A stretch of DNA of 64,000 bases, taken from assembly GCA_028023455.1 (NCBI GenBank), contig JAQFVV010006341.1, positions 746,001 to 810,000 of the forward strand. Reading direction: 5' to 3'. This document shows, in pieces, positions 23,530 to 35,280 of the stretch. Made by a program: the position numbers and the translations under genes. Each line of letters opens with the position of its first letter. Positions within the stretch are counted from its first letter, which is position 1. This stretch comes from Epiperipatus broadwayi. Lineage: Eukaryota > Onychophora > Udeonychophora > Euonychophora > Peripatidae. The notes under the pieces were generated by a model. The model saw nothing but the letters and a program-made list of their open reading frames with translations, was not told the DNA's origin and made no database searches.

Positions 23530-25080
23530 TTTAAATAATTCTTCAGTATTTGTGTAACTTTACCATTCTTAAAGACAAAAGCAAATTTGCATACTAATGA
23601 GATGAATGTGCTTGCCTATTTTTATATAAAAAATTACATCTCAGCTGAATATTTGATACTGCGAGATCATCAATACTCAAAACATTGCTTTGCATAAATA
23701 TGTAATACAAAATGGTAGAATTATTATTCAGAAATTCTCTTTTAATTCCAAGCCAAAATTCATTTCATAATTTTTTTAAGAAATTCACATTTTAAATACA
23801 TGTCATTTCTGATTTCAATTGACTATGCTTATGAACCCAATTACAATCAAAATTTGAACTAAAGTATTTCTGAAACTGTGTTTCCAGGCATTTCAGATGA
23901 CTCTTACAATTAAATCTTTAGAAAGGTTATTTTCAATTATAAAATTATCTGCAACTATAACCATTTTAAAAGAACTATTTTCTATTCTATTCTTCCATGA
24001 TAACTTTTTTAGTAAAAACTTTTATTTCTATTTTTTAATATAAATATATTATAATTTTGTCTTTAAAATGATATATTTGAATCATGGAGTTTTTCAAAAA
24101 TATCCAATAAATAATATAGTTTTAAAAGATACAAATCATTATGAAAAAAATTAATAAATTGGATTTCTATTCAATAAAAAATATAACTTCACTTTTCAAT
24201 TTCAATAATCTGTTTAAATTTTGTCCTTATAGAAGCCATCTTATCGCTGCATGTAATAACAAGTTTTTGTAATCAGAATTCAAGTCTTTCCAAAAGTTTA
24301 AAAACAAGTGACTGTTAAGGATTTGACTTTAATGAAGTTTAACGACTTTGATAGTAGCGTGATCTAACACTAATGATAATTTTTTATCTGAACCTGAGGA
24401 TCAGACAATGAATAAATATGTTCATTGCCACAAACTTTAACTTTTGCTATAAATCCAATATTCTTGTCCATCATTGTTTTAGCACAACCTGTACAGACTC
24501 AAATGTAAATCTTTCCACTGTAACCTTCATTTGTGAAAAATTTGACTTTTAAAGATATATATCTTCTCCTCTTGTGTGCTCTTCTAAAAAACAACAAATC
24601 AATATACTTCCTTCATAAATATAACCGTGCCATGATAGAAACATCAGTTGCTTCATCTAACTGATTTGCAAATTTTGGGCTATCTTAAGCTGCTAAATGG
24701 GTCATTACTAATTTTTAAAACTTTTTTAGGAAACAATATCATTTAATAAAGAAATTTTACTCATTTCATCCCCATACTTTTTCCTATGAATTATTTCTGA
24801 CATTATAATAACATGAAGTAATGAAATAAGAAGTATCATAAGAACAATTTCTCAAAAGATTGTTGTTTTTCTTTATTTGAAGATTTTAAAAATCATTTAA
24901 AACATTCCTTTGATTTATTGCGGTATACAAGCTTCATATTAAGATACTTTAGTTTGGATGGATTCATATTCTCCACAAACAAAGCATCATTACAAATTAA
25001 GCAAAGAAATCATGATTATTAAAAGTAAATCTATATTGCAAAATATTTTATTTTTCATATCAACTTAGACATATTATGAA
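23530..25080 (-). pseudogene. Decayed hAT transposase gene (BED finger, FAM200/ZBED5-like)
   Basis: The minus strand shows, in order: a BED-finger segment (CNDALFVENMNPSKLK, about 25005-24960), the hAT catalytic block FANQLDEATDVSIMARLYL (24672-24616, stop after L), VCTGCAKTMMDK (about 24515-24475), LLHAAIRWLL (24265-24232), and a C-terminal part with LKCLETQFQKYFSSN and EFWLGIKREF (about 23900-23735). These are the standard landmarks of FAM200/ZBED5-type hAT transposases. Stops and shifts break the frame throughout, so it is inactive. Termini and target duplication were not identified. It lies in TRAIP intron 2. Confidence 0.75.
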
Positions 25081-26159
25081 CTAAGTGAAAAGTTTGTTGC
25101 CTTGGCAACGGGATTTTTATCTTTTCTGTTTAAATTTAGCCACTTATCCATACCTAAAAATATTTTCATCTTAAAACATAAATAAATATTGCTAATAATG
25201 TCTCAAATTATTTCTTTGCCTTATAAAATATTTATTCATGCTTAATTAAAAAAATTTGACATTTAAGCTCACACACACATATAGCAGTAATAATAGAGAA
25301 ATATCATTAAAGGACTTTGGCCTTTATTTGCTACTGTAAAAGAATATAGCAGTAATCTTTAAAATGAAACATTCTAACACAATACAATCCAGGTATATTA
25401 ATTTGAATGGCAATAAAAAAATATTAAAAGCTTTATTTTTCATAATTCAACTATCATGTTTCCGCAAGATCAGTAAAGTTTGCATGTATCAATTCATAAT
25501 ATACAACAGCCTCAAATCTGAACCGAAGTGCTTTTGGCCGTATTCACTAGTGTTGCATTAAACCATATGCAGTGCAAAGAGCATGTGTATTTGTAACCCA
25601 GGCTGAAATGAAATCATATGGATACATGCAGCCATAAACATTTTGAATTACTTTTTTACATTCATGACTCTTTCAAGTATAGATCCACAGTTTAAGAAAT
25701 TTTGCTGATCAGATCATGAAAGAATCATATCAGCATCAATTTTATAGATATAATGAATAGGAAGAAGTTCGTTGTCTCTACATAAAAGTCGTAAGAACTG
25801 AATGGCCTATTAATTTCCAAGACAATTCTATCTCCATGAAATTACTCATTTCAGATCATTGGATCTATTTCTTTCCTAATAAAGAAAATAAATTTGAAAT
25901 AGAAGATAAACAAAAAACCTACTTTGAATTCCATATCTCCTACATTACAATCTTTTATTCAAGAATATATACTTTTCTAAATTACAAACTTGAAATTAAA
26001 ATTCTAACAGTCTGGATCATGTTTTTTTACTGATGAAAAACAAAAAATAATTAATTTTTTTGAATTTAAATATTGGTTGAATAAAATTACCAATGTGTAT
26101 AACAACGACTTGATCAAGTAGTAAAAGTTACTTCATAACTACTTTATCTATATTTTTCT
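25081..26159. other. TRAIP intron 2, nothing recognised
   Basis: AT-rich. Short open frames at 25364-25561 and 25836-26033 have no domain features. Confidence 0.45.
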
Positions 26160-29090
26160 TTTTAAATCTTACTTATTTTAATGATAGCAAACATTTTACA
26201 CCATCTTTTACAATCATTATTGATCCAAGGCAGGATGAAGTTCTCTCCAAATTTAATCAATTTCTCCAATATCTAGTCTCTCTTCTTCCCATCATACCAG
26301 CAGATTTCTTTATTTCATTCATCCATCTCATATATCTTTTCGAAGTGTGTTAGAATCTCTTGAAATAACAAATGATGATTTCAACTATCCATCTATTATC
26401 AACTCTTCTAGCATTATGACCAACTCAATTCCACATCAATCTCTGTCAATGATATCAGTAATACCTGTTTGTTCTCTTACCCATGTATTTCATTTTTGGA
26501 TTCTTGTTATTCCTAACATACATATCTCCATACTTCATTGGGTTGTCTGTAATCTCTGCATAGCTCTTCTGTTAAATGCTTTAGTCTCAGATCCATAAGT
26601 TAGAACTGGTAATCCACTTATTAAAAAACCTCTTTTTCAAACACAAAAGCATATTCCTTTTTAATATTAAGTTATTTCTATCAAAACTATTTCATCTAAA
26701 TTTAATTCTATGATTAATTTCATCCACTATGTTTCAATCTGTATTAATAATCTGACCAAGATATTGTAGTTATTAACTTCTTCAAATTCATCTTTATCAA
26801 TCATTATTTTTTCCTTCTGAGCAAATTTGCTGAAATTTACTTTGGTCTTCTTAGCATTTACTCTTAGTCCTAATTCATGTGATAACTGTTGAAACATTTC
26901 CTGAAATTTTGAATTATTATTTGCAGAAAGAACCATATCATCTGCAAAATCTAGATGACAAATATTTTCCATTTACTATTAATCCTTTAGTTTTCCATTT
27001 CAATCCACAAAATACTTCTGTAAAAAGTTTTGAAGATATGGATACACCTATCCTGATGTTCATCTGTTAGTATCATTATATGTTGCTATATTTTGATAAA
27101 AATTCTTCAGAATATAATGATATTCTCGATCTATATCTTGATGATTTAATGCTTTAACCACTGAAGAACTGCTTCTAAAATCAAATGCCTTTTCATAATC
27201 TACAAATAACAAAACATAAAGGCCACTCATATTCATTGGTCCTTTCTATAATCTCTCTCAATACTTGGATATGTTACACTGTGTTAAAACCACTTTTAAA
27301 TCCAAATTGTTTTTTTAGTTGGTTAAAATCCAAAATTCATAATAAAATAAATTGCAATTATCTGGGTAAAAATTTCATATAGAAATAGAAAAACTGTTAG
27401 GTCTGTAATTTCTAATATTTTCTTTATCACCTTTCTTAAATATTAATACTAGTACAGCATTCTTCCAATTAGCTGGTACATCTTTATCATTTAGATATTT
27501 GGTATATAAGCTTGCTAATAATTTTTTTATTTCTTTACCTGCTTCTTTTAAAACTTCACTTGTAATTTCATCATTACCAGGAGTTCTTCCCTCTTTCATA
27601 GATTTGACTGCATATCTCATATCATCATTTAAAATGCTGAGCGATTCAGAAAAAAATAGTAATTGTAGGGGATATTTTTCCTCATTCTTTATTGCTATGT
27701 AATTCTTTATAGAACTCTTCCATGCATTTCATGATGTCATCTCTCTTTTTAATAATAGCTCCATCTTTTCTTTTTATCAAAATGTTTTACATTTTTGAGT
27801 TTTATTTTCTTCTATAGCTTTCCTTGCTAATTCACAATTATATTTTTTCATATCATTAATTCTTTTTTGTAACATTGTACATACTCCAGATATTCAAATT
27901 TTAATGGATCATTATTATATATTTTATATTCAGACTTCTCTTCATAAATTATCATCTCATAGACATTTTACTTGTTGATTGCTGGTTTTCTACGAGCTAT
28001 CTTTATTGCAATTCTTAATAGTGTATCAGTAATCTTCCTATTGATTTTGTTTAAATCTGAACCATCTTCAAAATATGTTTATATTTTAAAATGATTTACA
28101 AGTTCTAATTTAAATTCACTGGAATATTTCTGAAGGTTAGGAATAACAACTGTGAATAATATTTTTCTTAATAATTTTTGCTTCCTAGTTTTGCATTAAT
28201 ATGTACTTTACATCTCAGTAATCGATGATCACTTCCTGTATTGAATTTATTCAAAACATTATAATTTTGAAATATATTTTTTCTATTAGTCAAAATATAA
28301 TCCAATTCTGCAGTACCTTCATTTGGATGCTTCTTTATACATTTTCATATAGCATTTTTCTCACAGAAAGAATTCATAATATCAGGGGTTTTTTTTATGC
28401 GAATTCCACAAGCCTATGTCCTCTCTCATTTTTATCTCACCAAAACCAAATTTACCCAAAACACTTTCATCTTTCAATCACTTACCAATTCTGGAATTAA
28501 AGTCTCCAATGATAATTTTAAAATGTTTGACCTGATCAAAAGCCTTTTGTAGATCTATGCAAAAATCCTCTATGTCTTCATAGAATGAGAATTGTTAGGA
28601 CATAATCTTGAATCTATCTTTCATTAAATTGAATTAATTAATCTTGTTATTCTATCTGATATATCATCAATCTCCACAATGTTGTTCTGCCTTTTATTTA
28701 TGATAAATCCCACTCTACTTGTGTTTCCAATATATGTGCCTTTGTAGTTTAGTACATGTCCACTTTTTAAATGAATTTTCTCTTCACTTTTTCTTTTAAC
28801 TTACAAAGTCCAATAATGTCCCATTTAATATTAGATTGTTCTTCTTCCAATGTGCACAATCTTCCTTCACTTGAAAGTGATCTTTAGTTGAAAGTGCATA
28901 AATAAAAATTCGTCATCAAATTGTAAAATCAGAGGATTCTTAGCACTCTCTGCTTTTTCGCCATTAATTATTGTTTGGCTGATATCTTTGTAACTTTCTG
29001 TGAATAAAGGTCATAATTTAGTTTTAGCTGTCATAAGTGTAAAAACTTATTTAAAAAATTCATTCACAGATATGTTCATTCTGGCTTCAG
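26160..29090 (-). pseudogene. RTE-like LINE (endonuclease plus reverse transcriptase), decayed
   Basis: Reading the minus strand from high to low coordinates: an apurinic-type endonuclease with FKIIIGDFNSR (about 28535-28500) and GKFGFGE (about 28450-28425); then SMKEGRTPGNDEITSEVLKE (27600-27541); RT motif A, LFVDYEKAFDF (27212-27180); motif C, LDFADDMVLSA (26958-26926); and a C-terminal RYMRWMNEIKKSAG near 26330. Order and motifs match RTE-clade LINEs. Frameshifts and stops interrupt it. It lies in TRAIP intron 2, same strand as TRAIP. Related copies lie at 49830-52060 and 63590-64000. Confidence 0.8.
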
Positions 29091-30570
29091 AAAACCTCAA
29101 TTGAAACAACTGAGAAGAAACAACATGGTGTTTATTGATCTTAAATTCAGAGGAAAAAGGCTAATAAACTCATCACGCTGGATGATGTATGTGTGTAACC
29201 CATCCATGTTTGTAGACTATACATATAATCATAAAGTAATAACAGTGGCAATGACAAAAGCATATGGAAATAACATTAATCATTTGCCCTACTTGGTTCC
29301 TTTAATATCTCAAAGAAAAATCAAAGACTCTCCTTTCAGTTAACAGCAAATTCCTTTCTATAGCCAAATATTTACATAAATCATTAACCAATAACTAAAA
29401 TTAAAAGCGTGTGGACTGCTTGAAAGAGAAGCTATAAAAAGTGCAAAAATATTAAACGCTTAGCACTTTCGAGGCAGGTTGCCTCATATTCATAACAATA
29501 CTGAGCAGTGCAGAACAAGGAGACAATGGTGATATGCAAAATATATGCAAATATTTAAATAGTCTAGTGTTTGGAGATGTCAAAGCAGGCGTCACATCTA
29601 TTGATAAGAGTTATTGTTGCCAGCAATGAAGTATGCCTCCCTAATTTTCCGTTTTTAATTTTGTTTATTGATTACAATATTAAGAGAGAAGTTTAAAATT
29701 CTTAATAATTTATAAATCATTAATGTTTCAAACATTTTTAAACGGTCATAATATGATCAAAACTAAATTATATAAAATATTTGTTATGAATTCAGTAAAA
29801 TAAACAAGATTTAAAAATCAACAGTATGGATGAAGAAATATTTATGAATTAAAAAAGTGAATTGCATTTGAAAAAAAAAATGGATGGTTGAATGTTTGGA
29901 TTTTAAAATTTGTTTTATTAAAGTTAATCTTATTTATTTGGTGTATTTAGACAGCTAAGTATTCACAAGTATTATAAAGGAATCTGGAAACATTCCAATC
30001 AAGATATAGATTCTTTAATGCCTTTATTAGCTTTTCCATTATGTACAAATCAGACAATCATTATCTTTGGATTCATGATACCTTATTCAGATTCTTCTAC
30101 TTCTGAAGCAGAGAAGTACAACAACCATGAGCAGCCCTGAAGAAATTTCAATAATACCTAGAAAGATGGCTTTATTGTCAAATCTGAAAAATTTAAGACT
30201 ATTTCTTAAGCCCTACTTTTTTTTTTGGTTGTTTGAAATTTGTGATTCAACATCCAGAAAGAGGATCTTGATTTGCGTAGATATCAACCCTCCCTTGTCC
30301 AGTTATGCAAAACCAATGCCTCCATTTAGAAATCAGACTTCATCTTACGATACAAACTCTTAGTCTATTACAATATATTATGAAAGTTGATATTATATAC
30401 TGTATTGTAAATGTATATTATTTTTAAAAAAGATAAGATTTTCTATTAGTAAAAATTAAAAAAAAAAAATACTAAAAATAGGAATAATAAGAAAAACAAA
30501 GATTTTAATATTTTTTTGCATTAAATTTAAAATTAAAAAAAAAAGTCATTAGTTTATCAACAAATCTCAC
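29091..30570. other. TRAIP intron 2, 5' part, nothing recognised
   Basis: AT-rich. Plus-strand frames of about 80 codons at 29101-29343 and 30127-30363 show no known domain. Confidence 0.45.
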
Positions 30571-30684
30571 TTTTTCAGCAGGGAACAAAATACTGCTAAC
30601 TGCTTGTTATCTGAAGCATTTGGTCCATATTGTTGAAGTAAATTGTCAACATCAGAAATGCTTCCTTCCAGAACAGTCTGCAAA
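30571..30684 (-). CDS. TRAIP: TRAIP coding exon 2 (38 codons)
   Basis: A 114-bp exon with acceptor TTGATAG above 30684 and donor GTGAGATT after 30571. The first base completes AG/T (Ser) from exon 1, and the exon ends with AA of a split Lys codon. It encodes SLQTVLEGSISDVDNLL followed by QQYGPNASDNKQLAVFCSLL, then KK. LAVFCSLLKK matches LAVYCVSLKK in human TRAIP, and the residues before it match the short linker between the two coiled-coil segments. It has no neighbouring gene: introns of about 28 kb and 18 kb lie on either side. The small size and flanking repeats make it easy for automatic prediction to miss. Confidence 0.9.
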
Positions 30685-30999
30685 CTATCAAAATTAAAAA
30701 AAAATTAATGTCATATAAATTTTTAAACGACATAATAAAAATCTAATGAACAAGCAACTTCTTTAACATTATATTATTTCAATAAAATATTCCACAAGTA
30801 ATTCAAATATTACCCAGACACTTCAATGAGTAATCTATAATAATGGTGTTATGTATACGTATTGCATTGTAAATAAGGGATTTATAATACATTAATAGTA
30901 TGTATATATGTCAGCAATTATAGAAAGTTTAAAATGCTTTAAAGGTAAAATATCTAACGATATTTTACAACAGTATAACTGGTATGAATTACCACCCGA
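30685..30999. other. TRAIP intron 1, 3' end
   Basis: Ordinary AT-rich intron sequence next to the exon 2 acceptor. The polypyrimidine-like tract is in the minus-strand T-run at about 30690-30708. Confidence 0.5.
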
Positions 31000-31620
31000 T
31001 TCTTTCTTAGCAGTAATAAAGATAAGGAGATAACAGTCCCGGTTTTATCTCCCCCCACATTGTAAAGTCACGGACCTCAGTGTGAATAGTGGTTCTGGCT
31101 TGGAACGTGGACCTAGGAATGAATATCAGTTCCACTTAAAACATGGATCTAAAGGAAAATCAATGCTATCCCAGATTCCTGTGTGGTGCAGAGAAAAACA
31201 GTATAAAAAGCCCAGTCTGAATTCATGAGGTAGTAGCAGAACTAGAAGATGGCATGCCAGACGAAGATAGACCTCGTGATCTCCACCATTGAAGGTCCAA
31301 GGCGGACCTAGGGACTTAGACAGCCATCCATGCTTTATTATTTGTCGTAAGCTGCTAGGACAGATTTATGTAAGCATACTTTAACTAATGTATTAAGCTT
31401 GTTAAGGCCAATACTGTAATTCGTGTATTAAATTATTAGTAATCATAATCCCTATAAATTAAGAGTATATATGTAACACAATAATATTTGCATAAGTGTA
31501 ATATATTAATATGAGCTTATTGTAAATATATTAATATTAGCTTGTAAATAAACATTTGTTATTGTTAATTCATTAGTAGTTGCAATTTATTCTGGTTTTC
31601 CTCCCCCAACCTAAACAGTC
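31000..31620. mobile_element. LTR-like block (possible solo LTR)
   Basis: A GC-richer block about 600 bp long has a TATA-like box (CAGTATAAAAAGCCCAG at 31199-31215) and, downstream, AATAAACATTTG (about 31546-31557) as a possible polyadenylation signal. That layout fits a promoter-bearing LTR read on the plus strand. Its right part ends ...CCTAAACA. No open frame. I could not define the left TG end or a target duplication, so the boundaries are provisional. Confidence 0.4.
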
Positions 31621-32399
31621 AGTAAAGTAGAGAAGGATATTGCAAACATATGTGCTAAGTTTAGTATAAGATGAATCCAAAATTCAATGTCTTATATAAA
31701 CCTAGATTGATAATTCTTCATTGAATGAGAAATGATTCTGAAATATTTGCACTTTTTAAATCTCTTCTAATGATTTTTCTCTAAAGTAAAAAGAACCCAA
31801 ATAACTTATTCCAAATATCTAATCTAGTCTATCTACATGGTTTCTTTATGACTAAAATTAAAAATAAATAAATATTATAAACATTGGTTGATTGACAAGT
31901 TAAATGTTTCAACCTCTTTAATATTAAATATCTAGTTTTTTTGAAAGCTGGTATTTATTTTTTGATTAAGCATTCTTTTAATTATTTTGTTGATATTTTT
32001 TTTCATTACTGCACTTCATTTTAAAAGTAATTTTGATTTGGGAATTTGTGTAATAAATAATTTAGAATAATTTGAAATCTTCATTAAAAAATCTATAATA
32101 CCAAATATATTTTTGCATTCATTAGTGGGGAAAATATTTTTTTACAGACACGTTTTGATGTTCTTAAATGAAGTCAAAATTTTCTTGTGCGTAGATTATA
32201 TGTCCAGAAATATTTTAGCCAAGTTAAATGCTCCTTCCATATTGCTTAAATATTATAATAAATTCACCTACTTCTTACTTCCTATTATTCAATTATTTCT
32301 CTACTCTTGGTTCATTTTTTCCCTTTACTATTTCATTTTAATAGAACTGTTTTGATAGTTTTACTATTCTATCATTATATTCTCCAATTTGCTTACAAA
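31621..32399. other. TRAIP intron 1, nothing recognised
   Basis: AT-rich sequence. The 80-codon frame at 32113-32355 is Phe/Tyr/Leu-rich low-complexity translation with no domain. Confidence 0.45.
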
Positions 32400-32892
32400 G
32401 ATCTAAACAAAAAAAAAAAAACATAAATCAAATGCCTCTTTCATTTCTTTTTCCTTTAAATTTTTTCTACTCTCCATACAATTTGTCTTGATTGTCTTTC
32501 AGCATACTACACTTTAAAAATAAATGTTCAATATTTTCTTTCCTTTCTCCACATAAAGCATATATACAATCAAAATTCTTATTCAATTTTTTCTTCTTCT
32601 TTTCTTAATATTTAAATCTTTCTGTCCTCATATTAATTAAAAATAAGCTTGCTTTAATGTTATCATATATCATTTCATATTGTATATAATTTGTCTTTTT
32701 AAATAACTCCAATTATATTCATTTTCTACACAGCTCAAATTCTTTTTCCCTAAACAACTAATCTATCCTCTTTTCCCACTCATCATATTTATATATTTGT
32801 AATACAATTGTATATTTATCCTATTTCTTATCTAAATATTTAAAAATAAATTTATTTTGCATATTTATAAAATATTTTTTGCCGTGTTTGCT

Positions 32893-33345
32893 GTCCTTTC
32901 CACATAAGGCGCATGTACTAAGGTTATAGCCTTATATAAATATTATATACTGACATTGCGCTTAACAAGAATTAATATTTACAACTTTAAATTGATTCAA
33001 AAATATTTTTAAATTTAAGATCTGAATATCGACTCGTTGTAAATTGAAAGATTTCACGAACGTTAAAGTGTATCAAAAATAGTGGACTTAATCAATGAAG
33101 AATTTATTAGCTTCATGCTTTCAAATCAAAATGCTTTAGAATTGCCTATATAAATAGAAAAATAGGTTGAAGATAAGAGTTGGCCACTCTTATCTTTATA
33201 AAGTCGAATCTTGTGTTAAGATTTTCAGAGGTCTCTCTTGTAATAAAATTAAGCACACAAGGTGCATGTACTAAGATTATAGCCTTATATAAATATTACG
33301 TGCTGACATTGCGCTTAATAAGAATTAATATTTATAATCCAATTA
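32893..33345. repeat. Short element with ~95-bp terminal direct repeats
   Basis: About 95 bp at 32897-32990 recurs at 33254-33345 (GCATGTACTAAG, TTATAGCCTTATATAAATATTA, TGACATTGCGCTTAA) with a few substitutions. The roughly 260 bp between them encode nothing. This could be a miniature LTR element (TRIM), or one unit plus part of another of a tandem repeat. No hammerhead core was found in it. Confidence 0.6.
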
Positions 33346-33749
33346 AATAGTATTTTCACACATATATTAAAACTTTCCAAACATTTTAAATTTGTTTTTG
33401 ATTTCTTTCATTAAAAAATGAAATCTATCCCATTTCAAATTGGATATCTTCATTAGGTGACCATAATTCACTGCCCAATATATATCAACATATTTTGAAC
33501 ATTCTTTTATGATTTTTGAGTTCTCTAGACAATGATCTTACTTGCAAGTACTATATTATCATCATATATCTCCTTTTTTATATATATATATAAACAATAC
33601 AATTTTAATTAACTCCATTCTATTTTTTTTTTTTTTTTCATTTAACAAAGTATCTAAATATCTATAATCCTCTATTTTTTCAAGACAAATATCTCTAATA
33701 TTTTCAGTTTTACCTTTCTTATTAAATACTGCATTCTTAAAAATTTCTT

Positions 33750-33936
33750 CATATACAACAATATATCTTATTAAATAATCACTCTCTTCTTACACCTTTA
33801 AGTAAATAATGTTTATTATTATAATAACAGTTTTGACTGTTCCTCGCAGTCGAAACTGTTATTATAATAATAAACATGATTTGCTTAAAGGTATAAGAAG
33901 ATGGTGATTATTTAATAAGATATATTGTTGTATATG
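33750..33936. repeat. Hairpin (foldback) element
   Basis: Arms 33750-33838 and 33847-33936 are close reverse complements (outer end CATATACAACAATATATC, inner GTTTATTATTATAATAACAG). There is a short loop and no coding content. Unrelated in sequence to the foldback family at 5366/11020. It interrupts the LINE at 32400-34560. Confidence 0.8.
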
Positions 33937-34560
33937 AATTAGCCAAATTACTGAAAAAGAAGAATGAAGAAGAAATTTCTTCATTGAATTTAATTTTTAT
34001 AGCTTTTTCTGACTCTCCACAGTTATTTAATAACAACTTTGTATGTTCAGCATCGTTTGAAAAAAATGCCATATTACGGAGCGAAAAAGAAGACTATATA
34101 TTCTCTTGGTGTTAATTATAGGAATCCCCATCCCTATTTTATTCTTTCTATCTTAACCTCCATTTCTCATAGAAACAAAATAAATAATAATAAAAATCAC
34201 AACTGATACCTTTGTTTCAATCCAACAAAACCTCTGCATCATTATTTATAACAACCTTAAATCTATTACCATATTTTTAAGCTTCCTCATAATCTGTTTC
34301 TATCCATCTTATCATAAGCCTTTTCAATATCTACAAAATGCAATAAATAATAGTTTATTTTTCTTATAAGATATCTCAATCAACCGAGGTAAAAAGTAAA
34401 TAAATTTATATCTTATTATTCCCTCTGAATGAAATCCTTTCTGAATCTCTACCAAAAGTTCACACTCTTCCATCCAGTAAGATATAAATACATAATTTAC
34501 AAACTTTGGAAGTTAATGCTATTAGTATATGGCTAGTTAACTACCTAAAATCTTTTCTCT

Positions 34561-35280
34561 TTCTTTTCTATAATAATCTAATTTTATTAACTACAAACTT
34601 TCTTTAAACTAAACTTTGCATATGTGATGTGATTTCTCTTTAAACGAAATTAAGAATCTCTCAGCAATTATAACCAGAGAAACCTGCTAGCCACTTTACC
34701 TTTCATTCCCCACCCTAAGTTTTCCCAAATAAACACATAGTGACCTCTACCTTCAGACAGTCAACTGACTTCATTAATGAATTCCAATAAGCACTGTAAT
34801 TTGATTTGCTGTATACTATTTTTTTCTCTCAAAATGTCAAAGTTGCCTACAATAAACATATAATTGAGAATATTAAATTATTTAACTGATTTAATAGTTT
34901 GATAGCTTGAAAAGCAAATTATACTAGGTTCAAAACCTTAGGGGATTGAAATTTCCATGCTATTAGCTTGGATAGATCAATGCAGCTAAATTGGCCAATA
35001 GATGAATGCAATGCAATAGTTCTTTCTATGTTTATAAAGCTAATGGTGGAAATTTGACATCGATATCTAGTCTTTATTAATAAAATCAGTACGTATATAA
35101 CTAAGTGTGAATAAAGACGCCATCTGCTATTATCTAAGACAGTGAGATTGTGATTTCTATTATTTTTTGCTTTCAATAAATAATCTTAATAGAAAGTGCA
35201 GTGATTTTTTTAAATAATGAATGTTTAAAAATTAATTCTAAATTTCAAGATTAGTCTATAAACAAAAGTTTCTAATGTTT
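34561..35280. other. Intron 1 with dispersed repeat copies
   Basis: The block 34655-34735 (TCTCTCAGC, AGAAACCTGCTAGCC, TTCCCCACCCTAAG) matches 10195-10275 and resembles 39275-39345, so it is a dispersed repeat. The block 34920-35000 (GGTTCAAAACCTTAGG) matches the repeat near 2520. No gene. Confidence 0.5.

Larger units (their letters stand above)
32400..34560 (-). pseudogene. Decayed LINE carrying two later insertions
   Basis: The minus strand encodes RT motif A, FVDIEKAYDKMDRNRL (34346-34299), in broken frame. At the 3' side it has a zinc-finger-like YALCGERKENIEHLFLKC (about 32562-32509), the same ending as the LINE at 10140. Two segments do not belong to it: a direct-repeat unit at 32893-33345 and a hairpin element at 33750-33936. 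Stops and shifts throughout. It lies in TRAIP intron 1. Confidence 0.65.
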
